From NCBI RefSeq assembly GCF_006443095.1, contig NZ_VFWZ01000001.1, positions 124,001-188,000 of the forward strand: a stretch of DNA of 64,000 bases, read 5' to 3'. Each line of letters starts with the position of its first letter. The first letter of the stretch is position 1. Source of the stretch: Aquimarina algicola (GTDB lineage Bacteria > Bacteroidota > Bacteroidia > Flavobacteriales > Flavobacteriaceae). The notes under the pieces were generated by a model. The model saw only the letters and a program-made list of their open reading frames with translations. It had not been told where the DNA came from and did not search any database. Both the position numbers and the translations under genes were made by a program. This document shows positions 1 through 8,512 of this stretch, one piece after another.

Positions 1-1196
1 TCTTTTATAATACCTCCATGTTCACTTTTGCTACCAACCATAAAACCGGTCACGTCTTGTAAAAAGACCAAAGGTATTTTCTTTTGGTTACAATTGGCGA
101 TAAATCTAGTGGCTTTGTCTGCAGAATCAGAATAAATAACACCTCCAAACTGCATTTCTCCTTTTTTCGTTTTTACAATTTTACGTTGATTTGCAACAAT
201 TCCTACAGCCCAACCATCAATGCGAGCATAGCCAGTAAGGATAGTTTGACCATAGCCGGCTTTATATTCTTCAAAATCAGAATCGTCAACTAGCCTTTTT
301 ATAATTTCGAGCATGTCGTATTGCTCATTTCTAGCTTTGGGCAAGATGCCATATATATCTTTAGGATTTTCTTTTGGTTTAGTCGATTTAATACGATTAA
401 ATCCAGCTTTTTCAAAGTCACCTATTTTAGACATTATGTTTTTGATGGTATCCAAAGCATCTTTATCATCTTTTGCTTTATAATCGGTTACTCCTGAAAT
501 TTCACAGTGAGTAGTAGCACCACCCAAGGTTTCATTATCAATAGTTTCTCCTATTGCCGCTTTTACCAAATAGCTTCCAGCTAAAAATATACTTCCGGTT
601 TTATCTACAATTAGCGCTTCATCACTCATAATAGGTAAATACGCGCCTCCGGCAACACAACTTCCCATCACAGCAGAAATTTGTGTAATTCCCATACTAC
701 TCATTACAGCATTATTACGAAATATCCTTCCAAAATGTTCTTTATCAGGAAAAATTTCATCTTGCATGGGTAAATATACTCCGGCGCTATCTACAAGGTA
801 AATAATTGGTAATTTGTTTTCTATAGACAATTCTTGTGCTCTCAGATTTTTTTTCCCAGTGATCGGAAACCAAGCTCCTGCTTTTACTGTAGCATCATTT
901 GCTACAACAATGCATTGTTTTCCTGATACATACCCGATTTTTACAACAACACCTCCGCTTGGACATCCACCATGTTCCTGATACATATCCTCACCAGCAA
1001 AAGCACCAACTTCTATCGATTTAGAATCTCGATCTAATAAATATTCAATACGCTCGCGAGCAGTCATTTTTCCCTTTGAGTGAAGCTTTTCTATTCGTTT
1101 TTCACCCCCTCCTAAATGTACTTTTGCAAGTTTTTGTTTTAATTCTGATACTAAAAGTTTATTGTGATCTTCGTTTTTATTGAAGTTTAAATCCAT
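1..1196 (-). CDS. Acyl-CoA carboxylase, carboxyltransferase (beta) subunit, 3' end outside window
   Basis: Reading the minus strand from the ATG at 1196-1194 gives an open frame of about 398 codons that runs off the left edge. The translation begins MDLNFNKNEDHNKLLVSELK and contains TARERIEYLLD, FAGEDMYQEHGGCPSGGVVV, SAGVYLPMQDEIFPD and VMGSCVAGGAYLP, the usual N-terminal half of biotin-dependent carboxyltransferases of the methylcrotonoyl/propionyl-CoA type. The protein would transfer CO2 from carboxybiotin to an acyl-CoA, with a biotin-carrying alpha subunit that is not in the window. The methylcrotonoyl (leucine degradation) assignment is likely from resemblance but not proven. The C-terminal acyl-CoA-binding half is missing because of the window edge, not truncation. 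Confidence 0.93.
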   Translation of the reverse strand, partial: MDLNFNKNEDHNKLLVSELKQKLAKVHLGGGEKRIEKLHSKGKMTARERIEYLLDRDSKSIEVGAFAGEDMYQEHGGCPSGGVVVKIGYVSGKQCIVVANDATVKAGAWFPITGKKNLRAQELSIENKLPIIYLVDSAGVYLPMQDEIFPDKEHFGRIFRNNAVMSSMGITQISAVMGSCVAGGAYLPIMSDEALIVDKTGSIFLAGSYLVKAAIGETIDNETLGGATTHCEISGVTDYKAKDDKDALDTIKNIMSKIGDFEKAGFNRIKSTKPKENPKDIYGILPKARNEQYDMLEIIKRLVDDSDFEEYKAGYGQTILTGYARIDGWAVGIVANQRKIVKTKKGEMQFGGVIYSDSADKATRFIANCNQKKIPLVFLQDVTGFMVGSKSEHGGIIK

Positions 1197-1430
1197 TTGT
1201 GTGTATTGTTTGCACGAAAATACAAAAAACAAGTAGTTTATAAAGGCTTACGGTATATTTTCGGTAGCAGTTATAAAAATGTATTAAGGATGTAATGATT
1301 GTATTTATAAATAATTGTTGGTTAATATTTTAATAATGTTTTCTTGGTCGGGATTTAACAATTAGATCATGTTTTTGAGATTATTTTAACACTGTAACTA
1401 ATTTAAATATTCACACAAAACAATTCAATT

Positions 1431-2855
1431 ATGAAATTTTTTAATCTCAACTTGGCTTATTGTCTAACTACATTGCTATTACTCATCACTAGTTGTGAAA
1501 GTAATGAAGAATTTGATGATGAGTCAGTAGAAGAATTTATTCCTCTAATTATTAATTCTGAAATTAGAGTTCAAACAAATTATTATGATAATCAGGGTCC
1601 GTATGAGCATAGTTTTTTAGGTAAAAGAGCTTCAGGTTTTATCGAAGGTTATGAATCGGCGACAAAGTTCACGTATTTTACTACCAATGTTGATTTGTCT
1701 TCGTCTGGTGTCTGGAGGTTTAGTGATGCCAAAATAGGGACAAACTCCAGAGATCGTAAATTTGGAAGTAAAGCCGCTCGCTTAAGAGGAGAAGGGTATA
1801 TCGTTATGAATTTTGATATGGACAATGGTGTGAAAACCATTCGAGTTAGACATGCAAAATATGGTAGCGACGGAAATTCCTCGTGGCGTTTGGTAGCTTC
1901 ATATGACAGCGGTGCGACTTGGTCTTTTGTAGGAGAACCTGTAAACACAACTTCTACCACACTCAATACGGTATCTTTTGAAGTAAATGAAACTCGTAGT
2001 GTGCGCTATGGCGTTTCTAAAACATCTGGAGGAAGTAATCGTATTAACTTTGATAATTTTGAAATTGTAACTGATACAACGGGAGGAGGAGATGGAGGAA
2101 ATAGCGGTCGAGATAGCAATCTTACTTTTGGAAACCCATCAAATGCAAATACATCTCCTGATAATTATTTTGTAATGAGACCAGAATATACATTATCATA
2201 TAATAGTAGCAATGGAACTCCAAATTGGGTAAGTTGGCATTTAAATGCAACTTGGATAGGTGAAGAAAGTCGTTGTAATTGCTTTATGCAAGATACATCT
2301 TTACCGGATTCTTTTTTTAGTCCAACAGAAAACGATTACAGCGGATCCGGATTTCAAAGAGGGCATATTTGTCCTTCAGCAGATAGAGATGCTACGGCAC
2401 AAGAAAATGCAAATACATACTTTATGACTAACATTGCGCCTCAAGCGATAGGTAATAATTTAGGGCCTTGGGCAGCTTTTGAAAGATATCTTAGATCATT
2501 GGTTGATGATGGAAATGAAGTCCATATCATTGCTGGTGTAGCAGGAACTGGTGGAGTAGGAACCAGAGGGTATAGAGATAGAATTAATAATGGTAGCATT
2601 AATGTGCCGGACTCTTTTTGGAAAGTAGCATTAATATTGCCGAATGGATCAAATGATATTAGTAGAGTAACTACTGCTACAAGAATGATTGCTGTAAATA
2701 TGCCAAATGATCAAGGGATATCGTTTAACTGGAGAAATTTTAGAACAACGGTAGACGATATCGAAAATCTTACTGGTTATGATTTTTTTGAGAATATACC
2801 TGATGATATCGAAGCAGTACTCGAATCAAGAGTAGAAAACAGACTTGTTAATTAA
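1431..2855 (+). CDS. Secreted DNA/RNA non-specific endonuclease (NUC1/EndoG family) lipoprotein
   Basis: The 474-aa protein starts with a lipoprotein signal (lipobox around LLLITSC, Cys22). Residues about 50-220 form an uncharacterised beta-rich module, then a Gly-rich linker leads to a betabetaalpha-metal nuclease domain at about 235-465. The active-site segment is QRGHICPSADRD with His312 as the expected general base; family members usually have DRGH, so Asp is replaced by Gln here. The metal-ligand stretch MTNIAPQAIGNN and the following GPWAAFERYLR match the family. It probably degrades extracellular nucleic acid at the outer membrane or after release. It stands alone, with 234 bp upstream. 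Confidence 0.85.
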   Translation: MKFFNLNLAYCLTTLLLLITSCESNEEFDDESVEEFIPLIINSEIRVQTNYYDNQGPYEHSFLGKRASGFIEGYESATKFTYFTTNVDLSSSGVWRFSDAKIGTNSRDRKFGSKAARLRGEGYIVMNFDMDNGVKTIRVRHAKYGSDGNSSWRLVASYDSGATWSFVGEPVNTTSTTLNTVSFEVNETRSVRYGVSKTSGGSNRINFDNFEIVTDTTGGGDGGNSGRDSNLTFGNPSNANTSPDNYFVMRPEYTLSYNSSNGTPNWVSWHLNATWIGEESRCNCFMQDTSLPDSFFSPTENDYSGSGFQRGHICPSADRDATAQENANTYFMTNIAPQAIGNNLGPWAAFERYLRSLVDDGNEVHIIAGVAGTGGVGTRGYRDRINNGSINVPDSFWKVALILPNGSNDISRVTTATRMIAVNMPNDQGISFNWRNFRTTVDDIENLTGYDFFENIPDDIEAVLESRVENRLVN

Positions 2856-2970
2856 TTATAACTATGGTTATTTTATAGAAATAATGGTTAGTTGCCCAAT
2901 TCAAAATAGATATGATTTTTAAGTTCTATTGTTGATATCCTATAAATAAGTCATTCAAAAATCACTTTTT

Positions 2971-2994
2971 TTGATGATAAAATACCGATATTTG
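2971..2994 (+). promoter_or_regulatory. Weak promoter-like sequence upstream of the small membrane protein/ettA
   Basis: A GATATTTG octamer at 2987-2994 resembles the Bacteroidota -7 element TAnnTTTG with one mismatch, and a TTG lies at 2971-2973. The spacing (13 nt) is shorter than usual, so this is only a tentative site. It sits 58 nt upstream of the ATG at 3053. Confidence 0.25.
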
Positions 2995-3052
2995 CACTTG
3001 CTTCATGTTTTTATAGACGTGATGTATTAATACTAAACTTAAATATTATTTT

Positions 3053-3235
3053 ATGGGAATGAATAAAAATACCGTTTTGGCTTGGGCAACTTTTATCATG
3101 ATCATTGTTGGACTTTCTCTAATCGCATTAGGCGCTTTTAGATATAGAGATGTATCAGGATATGGTTTTGCAGCAGTAGGCGTCGGTTTTTTTGCCATTG
3201 CATGGGTTTTTAACGCCCTAAAAGGAAGAGTTTAA
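3053..3235 (+). CDS. Small two-helix membrane protein (CAL67264-type family)
   Basis: The 60-aa protein is almost entirely two hydrophobic segments (about residues 8-26 and 36-55) joined by a short charged turn (FRYRD) and ending KGRV. It resembles a small inner-membrane protein found in flavobacteria directly before ettA, and lies 61 nt upstream of ettA here on the same strand. Function is unknown. Its length, clean start and the conserved neighbourhood support it being a real gene. Confidence 0.7.
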   Translation: MGMNKNTVLAWATFIMIIVGLSLIALGAFRYRDVSGYGFAAVGVGFFAIAWVFNALKGRV

Positions 3236-3296
3236 ATATCTCCTACAATTCAGTATATATTACACAAATTAATTATTATTTCTAAAACAAAGACTT

Positions 3297-4988
3297 ATGT
3301 CAGACGATAAAAAGGTTATCTTTTCGATGTCAGGAGTAAGCAAGACTTTTAAAAGTGCAAATACTCCGGTACTTAAAAACATATATTTAAGCTTTTTCTA
3401 TGGGGCCAAGATAGGAATCTTAGGACTTAATGGATCAGGAAAATCTACGTTGTTAAAAATTATTGCCGGCTTAGACAAAAACTATCAGGGAGATGTTGTT
3501 TTCTCTCCGGGGTATACTGTTGGGCTATTAGAGCAAGAACCACAATTAGATCCTGACAAAACTGTTTTAGAAGTAGTAAAAGAAGGAGTATCAGAAACAG
3601 TAGCCGTTTTAGATGAGTACAACAAAATTAATGATATGTTTGCTCTACCAGAAGTATATGAGAATGCAGATAAGATGCAAGAGCTCATGGATAAGCAAGC
3701 AAAACTTCAAGATCAGATAGATGCTAGTAATGCCTGGGATTTAGACACCAAACTAGAAATAGCAATGGATGCGCTAAGAACCCCTGATGCAGATAAGAAA
3801 ATTAGTGTTCTTTCTGGTGGAGAACGTAGAAGAGTTGCTTTATGCCGTCTATTACTTCAGGAACCAGATGTACTATTGTTAGATGAACCAACAAACCATT
3901 TGGATGCAGAATCTGTACATTGGTTAGAGCATCACTTACAACAATATAAGGGGACCGTGATCGCAGTGACACACGACCGTTATTTCTTGGATAATGTAGC
4001 TGGATGGATATTAGAACTAGATAGAGGAGAAGGTATCCCATGGAAAGGAAACTATTCTTCTTGGCTAGATCAAAAATCAAAACGATTAGCCCAAGAACAA
4101 AAACAGGCTTCAAAAAGACAAAAAACTCTTGAACGAGAATTAGAATGGGTGCGTATGGCTCCAAAAGGTCGTCAGGCAAAGCAAAAAGCTCGTTTGAGTA
4201 ATTATGATAAATTGCTCAATCAAGATCAAAAACAAGTAGACGAAAAGCTTGAAATATATATACCCAATGGGCCAAGACTGGGGACTAATGTTATAGAGGC
4301 TAGTGGAGTGAGCAAAGCGTTTGATGATAAATTATTATATGAAGATCTTAATTTTAATTTACCACAAGCAGGTATTGTAGGGATAATAGGTCCTAATGGA
4401 GCAGGTAAGACGACCATATTCAAAATGATTATGGGCGAAGAACAACCGGATAAAGGTAGTTTTAGTGTTGGCGATACTGCAAAGATTGCTTATGTAGATC
4501 AAAGTCACAGTAATATTGATCCAGAGAAAACAATTTGGCAAAATTTTAGTGATGAGCAAGAACTTGTTATGATGGGAGGAAAACAAGTAAACTCAAGAGC
4601 ATATTTAAGTCGATTTAATTTTAGCGGTAGCGAACAAAATAAAAAAGTATCCGCACTTTCGGGAGGAGAGCGTAACCGCCTACACCTTGCCATGACATTA
4701 AAAGAAGAAGGAAACGTATTACTGTTGGATGAGCCTACCAATGATTTGGATGTAAATACACTGAGAGCTCTAGAAGAGGGACTTGAAAACTTTGCCGGAT
4801 GTGCGGTGGTCATCTCTCACGATCGCTGGTTTTTAGATAGAATATGTACGCATATTTTAGCTTTTGAAGGCGATTCTCAAGTATATTTCTTTGAAGGTAG
4901 TTTCTCTGATTATGAAGAAAATAAAAAGAAACGTTTGGGAGGTGATCTTATGCCAAAACGTATTAAATATAAAAAGTTGGTGAGATAG
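3297..4988 (+). CDS. ettA: Energy-dependent translational throttle protein EttA (ABC-F ATPase)
   Basis: This 563-aa cytosolic ABC-F protein has two ABC ATPase domains and no membrane segments. Walker A motifs are GLNGSGKST at 43-51 and GPNGAGKTT near 365; signature motifs are LSGGERRR near 169 and LSGGERNR near 455; Walker B regions are LLLDEPTNHLD and LLLDEPTNDLD. The linker between the domains is rich in Lys/Arg/Gln (the P-site tRNA-interaction motif region). EttA binds the ribosomal E site and gates the first elongation step according to ADP/ATP ratio. Length and motif order fit the family fully. Confidence 0.95.
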   Translation: MSDDKKVIFSMSGVSKTFKSANTPVLKNIYLSFFYGAKIGILGLNGSGKSTLLKIIAGLDKNYQGDVVFSPGYTVGLLEQEPQLDPDKTVLEVVKEGVSETVAVLDEYNKINDMFALPEVYENADKMQELMDKQAKLQDQIDASNAWDLDTKLEIAMDALRTPDADKKISVLSGGERRRVALCRLLLQEPDVLLLDEPTNHLDAESVHWLEHHLQQYKGTVIAVTHDRYFLDNVAGWILELDRGEGIPWKGNYSSWLDQKSKRLAQEQKQASKRQKTLERELEWVRMAPKGRQAKQKARLSNYDKLLNQDQKQVDEKLEIYIPNGPRLGTNVIEASGVSKAFDDKLLYEDLNFNLPQAGIVGIIGPNGAGKTTIFKMIMGEEQPDKGSFSVGDTAKIAYVDQSHSNIDPEKTIWQNFSDEQELVMMGGKQVNSRAYLSRFNFSGSEQNKKVSALSGGERNRLHLAMTLKEEGNVLLLDEPTNDLDVNTLRALEEGLENFAGCAVVISHDRWFLDRICTHILAFEGDSQVYFFEGSFSDYEENKKKRLGGDLMPKRIKYKKLVR

Positions 4989-5032
4989 TTTTGACTTTTA
5001 ATGCATTAATATTCTTAAAACATTAAAAAGAA

Positions 5033-5725
5033 ATGTCTTTAAAAAATATAAAGGTTATTGCATTCGATGCAGATGATACGTTGTGGGTAAATGAAACGCT
5101 ATTCAGAAAAGCAGAAGAAGAGCTTTGTGAGCTTTTAGAGGCGTATTTGCCCAAAGAAGAGGCTGGAAAGCTACTTTTTGATGTAGAGATGAAAAATCTG
5201 CCTCTGTATGGATATGGTATAAAGCCATTCACTCTTTCGCTGATCGAAGCTGCTATTACTATTACAAATGGTGATATGTCTATAGATCTGGTGCAGAAGC
5301 TTATTGAGAAAGGAAAAGAAATGCTTAACGAACCTATAGAATTGATAGATGGAATCGATGACACACTCAAAGAACTTTCTAAACGATATCGATTAGTAAT
5401 GGCGACCAAGGGGGATCTTTTGGATCAGGAACGTAAATTAATCAAATCAGGATTAGAATGTTACTTTCATCATATCGAAATTGTATCAGATAAAACTGAA
5501 AAGCAATACAAAAAGCTGGTAAAACAGTTGGATGTTACAGAAAATGAGTTTTTGATGGTTGGTAACTCCTTAAAATCAGATGTATTACCGGTTCTAAATA
5601 TTGGAGCACATGCATTTCATATCCCATTTCATACTACTTGGGCTCATGAAATGGTAAATGGAGAAATTAATCATCCAAATTTTAAAAGCTTTACCAAAGC
5701 AACAGAATTATTAGAAGTTTTGTAG
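5033..5725 (+). CDS. HAD-family hydrolase
   Basis: The 230-aa protein begins with the HAD motif I DADDTLW at residues 12-18 (nucleophile Asp12, acid/base Asp14). A helical cap follows, then motif II in RLVMATKGD, a Lys in motif III, and motif IV around GNSLKSDVLPVLNIGAH. It is probably a cytosolic phosphatase acting on a small phosphorylated metabolite; the substrate cannot be read from the sequence. It lies 44 nt after ettA and 3 nt before the CAT-like gene, so the three may be co-transcribed. Confidence 0.88.
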   Translation: MSLKNIKVIAFDADDTLWVNETLFRKAEEELCELLEAYLPKEEAGKLLFDVEMKNLPLYGYGIKPFTLSLIEAAITITNGDMSIDLVQKLIEKGKEMLNEPIELIDGIDDTLKELSKRYRLVMATKGDLLDQERKLIKSGLECYFHHIEIVSDKTEKQYKKLVKQLDVTENEFLMVGNSLKSDVLPVLNIGAHAFHIPFHTTWAHEMVNGEINHPNFKSFTKATELLEVL

Positions 5726-5728
5726 AAA

Positions 5729-6358
5729 ATGAAAACTCAAGTAGACCTAGATAACTGGAATAGAAAAGAACATTTTGAGTTTTTCAGTGCATTTGATGAA
5801 CCTTTTTTTGGAATAACTACTACTATTAATTTTACTAAGGGGTATCAAAAAATAAACGATCTGGGGTATCCTTATTTTTTATTTTATTTACATAAATCAT
5901 TACTTGCAATAAATGAAGTTGAAGCATTAAAGTATCGTATAGAAGATAATGAAGTTTTTCTTTACGATACGATTCATGCTTCTCCAACTATTGGAAGAGA
6001 AGACCATACTTTTGGTTTTTCGTTTCTTGAATTCGATAAGGATTTTGAAGCATTCGTTTCAAAATCAAAGAAAAAAATAGAGATTATTAGAAATAGTAAG
6101 GGATTATGCCATACAGAAGATACAAAACGTATAGATACAATACATTATTCCTCAATACCATGGTATAGTTTTACAGGTCTTACTCATGCCAGACATTTTC
6201 AATTTGTTGATAGCATCCCAAAAATCTCTTTCGGAAGATATAGTAAAGAAAATGATCAATTAAATTTACCGATTTCTATTCATGTACATCACGCTTTGGC
6301 AGATGGCTATCATGTAGGGCAGTATCTAGAAGTATTTCAAAAATTACTGAATGAATAA
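5729..6358 (+). CDS. Type A chloramphenicol acetyltransferase-like protein
   Basis: The 209-aa length matches trimeric CatA enzymes. The C-terminal catalytic motif HHALADGYH is present (residues 187-195, with His188 the expected base), as are the SSIPWYSFTGL and SFGRY stretches of the family. The enzyme would transfer acetyl from acetyl-CoA to a hydroxyl. Many chromosomal Bacteroidota members have no proven chloramphenicol resistance role, so the substrate is left open. It starts 3 nt after the HAD hydrolase stop, suggesting translational coupling, and base composition matches the neighbours. Confidence 0.85.
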   Translation: MKTQVDLDNWNRKEHFEFFSAFDEPFFGITTTINFTKGYQKINDLGYPYFLFYLHKSLLAINEVEALKYRIEDNEVFLYDTIHASPTIGREDHTFGFSFLEFDKDFEAFVSKSKKKIEIIRNSKGLCHTEDTKRIDTIHYSSIPWYSFTGLTHARHFQFVDSIPKISFGRYSKENDQLNLPISIHVHHALADGYHVGQYLEVFQKLLNE

Positions 6359-6419
6359 ACGGATGCGTTTTTTTAATAGTTCATTTAACCTAACTTAATC
6401 AAGAAAGTTTTTTATAACA

Positions 6420-7040
6420 TTACAAATCAAAACTTTCTACATTTTCGGTATGACCGGGTAACATTTTGTCTAAAAAGATATTACCAATCCGTACACGAAC
6501 TAATCTAAGAGTAGGAAACCCTACGGCCGATGTCATTTTACGTACTTGCCTATATTTACCTTCTTTTAGAGTAATGGATACCCAGCTAGTAGGGCCATGT
6601 CTGTCATCCCTTATTTTTCTAGATCTTTGTGGAAATTCTGGTTCTTCTTTGAGTTTATAAGCTTTACAAGGTTGAGTCGTATATTTTTTTCCATTAAAAC
6701 CGATCTCTACTCCTTGTTCAAGCTTTTTTATTTCTTCAATCGTAATGTCTCCGTCAACTTGGGCATAATACTCTTTTTCAATACCACTACTACAAATATG
6801 ATTACTTATTTTGCCATCTGTAGTGAGTAATAGAAGTCCCTCAGATTTTTCATCTAACCTTCCAATCGCCATCGTTCCCTCGGGAAAATCATTAAGTTCA
6901 CCTAGAAGTCTTTTGGAGTTTTGTTTTTGACCGTTGTTTACAAACTGACTTAGATACCCGTAGGGTTTATATATTTTATAGTGATAATGTTGCTCTTTTG
7001 TTTTAGTATTGTTTTTTACGGGATGTTTTTCTCTTTTCAT
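6420..7040 (-). CDS. RsuA/RluE-family rRNA pseudouridine synthase
   Basis: The 206-aa protein has the RsuA/RluB/E/F-type catalytic motif GRLDEKSEGLLLLT at 60-73 with catalytic Asp63. It also has the preceding YKPYGYLSQF and the C-terminal EGKYRQVRKM and RLVRVRIG segments. It lacks an N-terminal S4 domain, as RluE-type enzymes do. It probably isomerises a single uridine in 23S rRNA. The gene is convergent with the CAT-like gene (61 bp apart), and its start is about 80 bp from the stop of the M16 operon behind a strong terminator. Confidence 0.88.
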   Translation of the reverse strand: MKREKHPVKNNTKTKEQHYHYKIYKPYGYLSQFVNNGQKQNSKRLLGELNDFPEGTMAIGRLDEKSEGLLLLTTDGKISNHICSSGIEKEYYAQVDGDITIEEIKKLEQGVEIGFNGKKYTTQPCKAYKLKEEPEFPQRSRKIRDDRHGPTSWVSITLKEGKYRQVRKMTSAVGFPTLRLVRVRIGNIFLDKMLPGHTENVESFDL

Positions 7041-7066
7041 GAGATGTTACGATAATATTGTTTATA

Positions 7067-7109
7067 AAGTAAAAGCTGTCTAAAAATAATTTTTAGACAG
7101 CTTTTACTT
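7067..7109. terminator. Very strong hairpin terminator after the M16 operon
   Basis: Perfect 20-bp arms (7067-7086 and 7090-7109, core AGCTGTCTAAAAA) are separated by a 3-nt loop, with A/T-rich arm ends that give U tracts in either direction. It lies between the stop of the M16 gene at 7124 and the start of the pseudouridine synthase at 7040, so it should end the minus-strand protease operon. Confidence 0.75.
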
Positions 7110-7123
7110 GTTTTGTTTATTTT

Positions 7124-8512
7124 TTATTGCTTCAAACTTTCTTTTTCTATTATTTCTGTTACTTGTTGTTGTACCTTTTTCTTGTCTCCTACTATAACCA
7201 ATGTCATTTTATTAGGGTCAATATATTTTTTAGTTGTTTCTTTAACCTTTTCTGGAGTTATATTTTGAATGTTTTTTACACGATCTTTGAGATATGATTC
7301 ATCTAGATTATGTCTGTCAATGAAAGATAATTGATTAATGATGCCACCAGGAGTAGAGTTTCGTAAAACAAAAATACCTGATTCATAATTTTTAATACCT
7401 TGTAACTCTTCTTCAGTAGGGAGTTCATTTTGAAGTTTTACAATTTCGTTCTTAATTTCCTTTATAGAAGCACCTGTATGTTTTGTTGTGACATCAGCAG
7501 ATTCGATCCATACACCACTTTTGTAATTAGAAATCACAGAACTTCTTGGTGAATACGTATATCCTTTATCTTCTCTGATATTACTAGTAATTCTAGAACC
7601 AAAAGATCCTCCTAATAAGGAATTGGTTACTTGTAATGCGATAAAATCTGGATGCGAAGGATCAATAACAGGCAACCCATAGTAAATTGTTGATTGAGGA
7701 GCATCTGGTCTATCAATAATTTGAGTTAAAGTAGTACTAGTAGCTTTGGCTACAGGATAATATGGTTCAGGGCCTTTTTGCCAATCTGTAAAAATATTTT
7801 GAACGACTTCCTTTACTGCATTAGTATTGAATTTGCCGGCAATGTACACAATAGTACGCTGTGCTCCATAGTTTGAATTATAAAAATTCTTTATGTTGTC
7901 TAAAGTAAAAGCATCTATCATTTCATCAGAAGAGTGAGTTCTGCCATAAGGATGATCGGGATATAGTTTTCCGAAAAAATCTTTTCTTGCTTGTGTTTGA
8001 GGTCTTGATAAAGAAACAGCTAAATTACGTTTCATGTCGTTTTTAAGTCTTTCTAAATCTGTTTCAGGCCATCTAGGATTTTTTAAGATATCACCAATTA
8101 ATTTCAATGCATCTGGCGCAAATTCATATAAAACAGATGCACTAACAGTTGTATTGTGTTGTCGTACAGAGATACTTAGATTACCACCCATTTCTGCCAT
8201 TTGATTAGCAATTTGTTTCGAATCTTTAGTGGTGGAACCTTCTTTTAGTAAATCTCCCATAAGGTTAGATAACCCTACTTGATCTTTTGTCTCATGAATA
8301 TTTCCCGATTTAATATCTACTGTTATGGTGGCTTTAGGAATATTCCCGTAAGGAATCATTACCAGCGATAGACCATTTTCTAAATTAAGAACTTCTTTTT
8401 TTGGAAGTATGAAATCTTTAGGGGTCTCACCAATAGGAGGTTTTTCTTTTTCTTGGGCTGTCAGTATTGCTGTTGCTAAAAGTATAACTGATAGTGAAAA
8501 TATTTTTTTCAT
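7124..8512 (-). CDS. M16 (insulinase-type) peptidase partner subunit, no zinc motif
   Basis: The 462-aa exported protein has a signal peptide (about residues 1-19, ending in AILTAQ) followed by two M16 domains. The place where active members carry HxxEH reads SNLMGDLLKEG, so zinc-binding residues are absent. The second domain has the usual NSLLGGSFGSRI and NIREDKGYTYS motifs. This fits the non-catalytic partner of the upstream HLFEH-containing gene, forming a periplasmic heterodimeric protease. Its ATG overlaps the upstream stop by 4 nt (8509-8512), indicating translational coupling. Confidence 0.9.
   Translation of the reverse strand: MKKIFSLSVILLATAILTAQEKEKPPIGETPKDFILPKKEVLNLENGLSLVMIPYGNIPKATITVDIKSGNIHETKDQVGLSNLMGDLLKEGSTTKDSKQIANQMAEMGGNLSISVRQHNTTVSASVLYEFAPDALKLIGDILKNPRWPETDLERLKNDMKRNLAVSLSRPQTQARKDFFGKLYPDHPYGRTHSSDEMIDAFTLDNIKNFYNSNYGAQRTIVYIAGKFNTNAVKEVVQNIFTDWQKGPEPYYPVAKATSTTLTQIIDRPDAPQSTIYYGLPVIDPSHPDFIALQVTNSLLGGSFGSRITSNIREDKGYTYSPRSSVISNYKSGVWIESADVTTKHTGASIKEIKNEIVKLQNELPTEEELQGIKNYESGIFVLRNSTPGGIINQLSFIDRHNLDESYLKDRVKNIQNITPEKVKETTKKYIDPNKMTLVIVGDKKKVQQQVTEIIEKESLKQ

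Noticed and set aside
1649..1966. 105-aa open frame opposite the nuclease gene
   Set aside because: It overlaps a coding region with a clear product and shows no own start signals.
3802..4179. 125-aa open frame opposite ettA
   Set aside because: It lies fully inside the well-conserved ettA gene on the other strand and has no recognisable motif; a shadow ORF.
5729..6358. Acquired chloramphenicol resistance gene
   Set aside because: The CAT-like gene is tightly placed after a HAD gene with the same base composition and no mobile element near it; it looks native.
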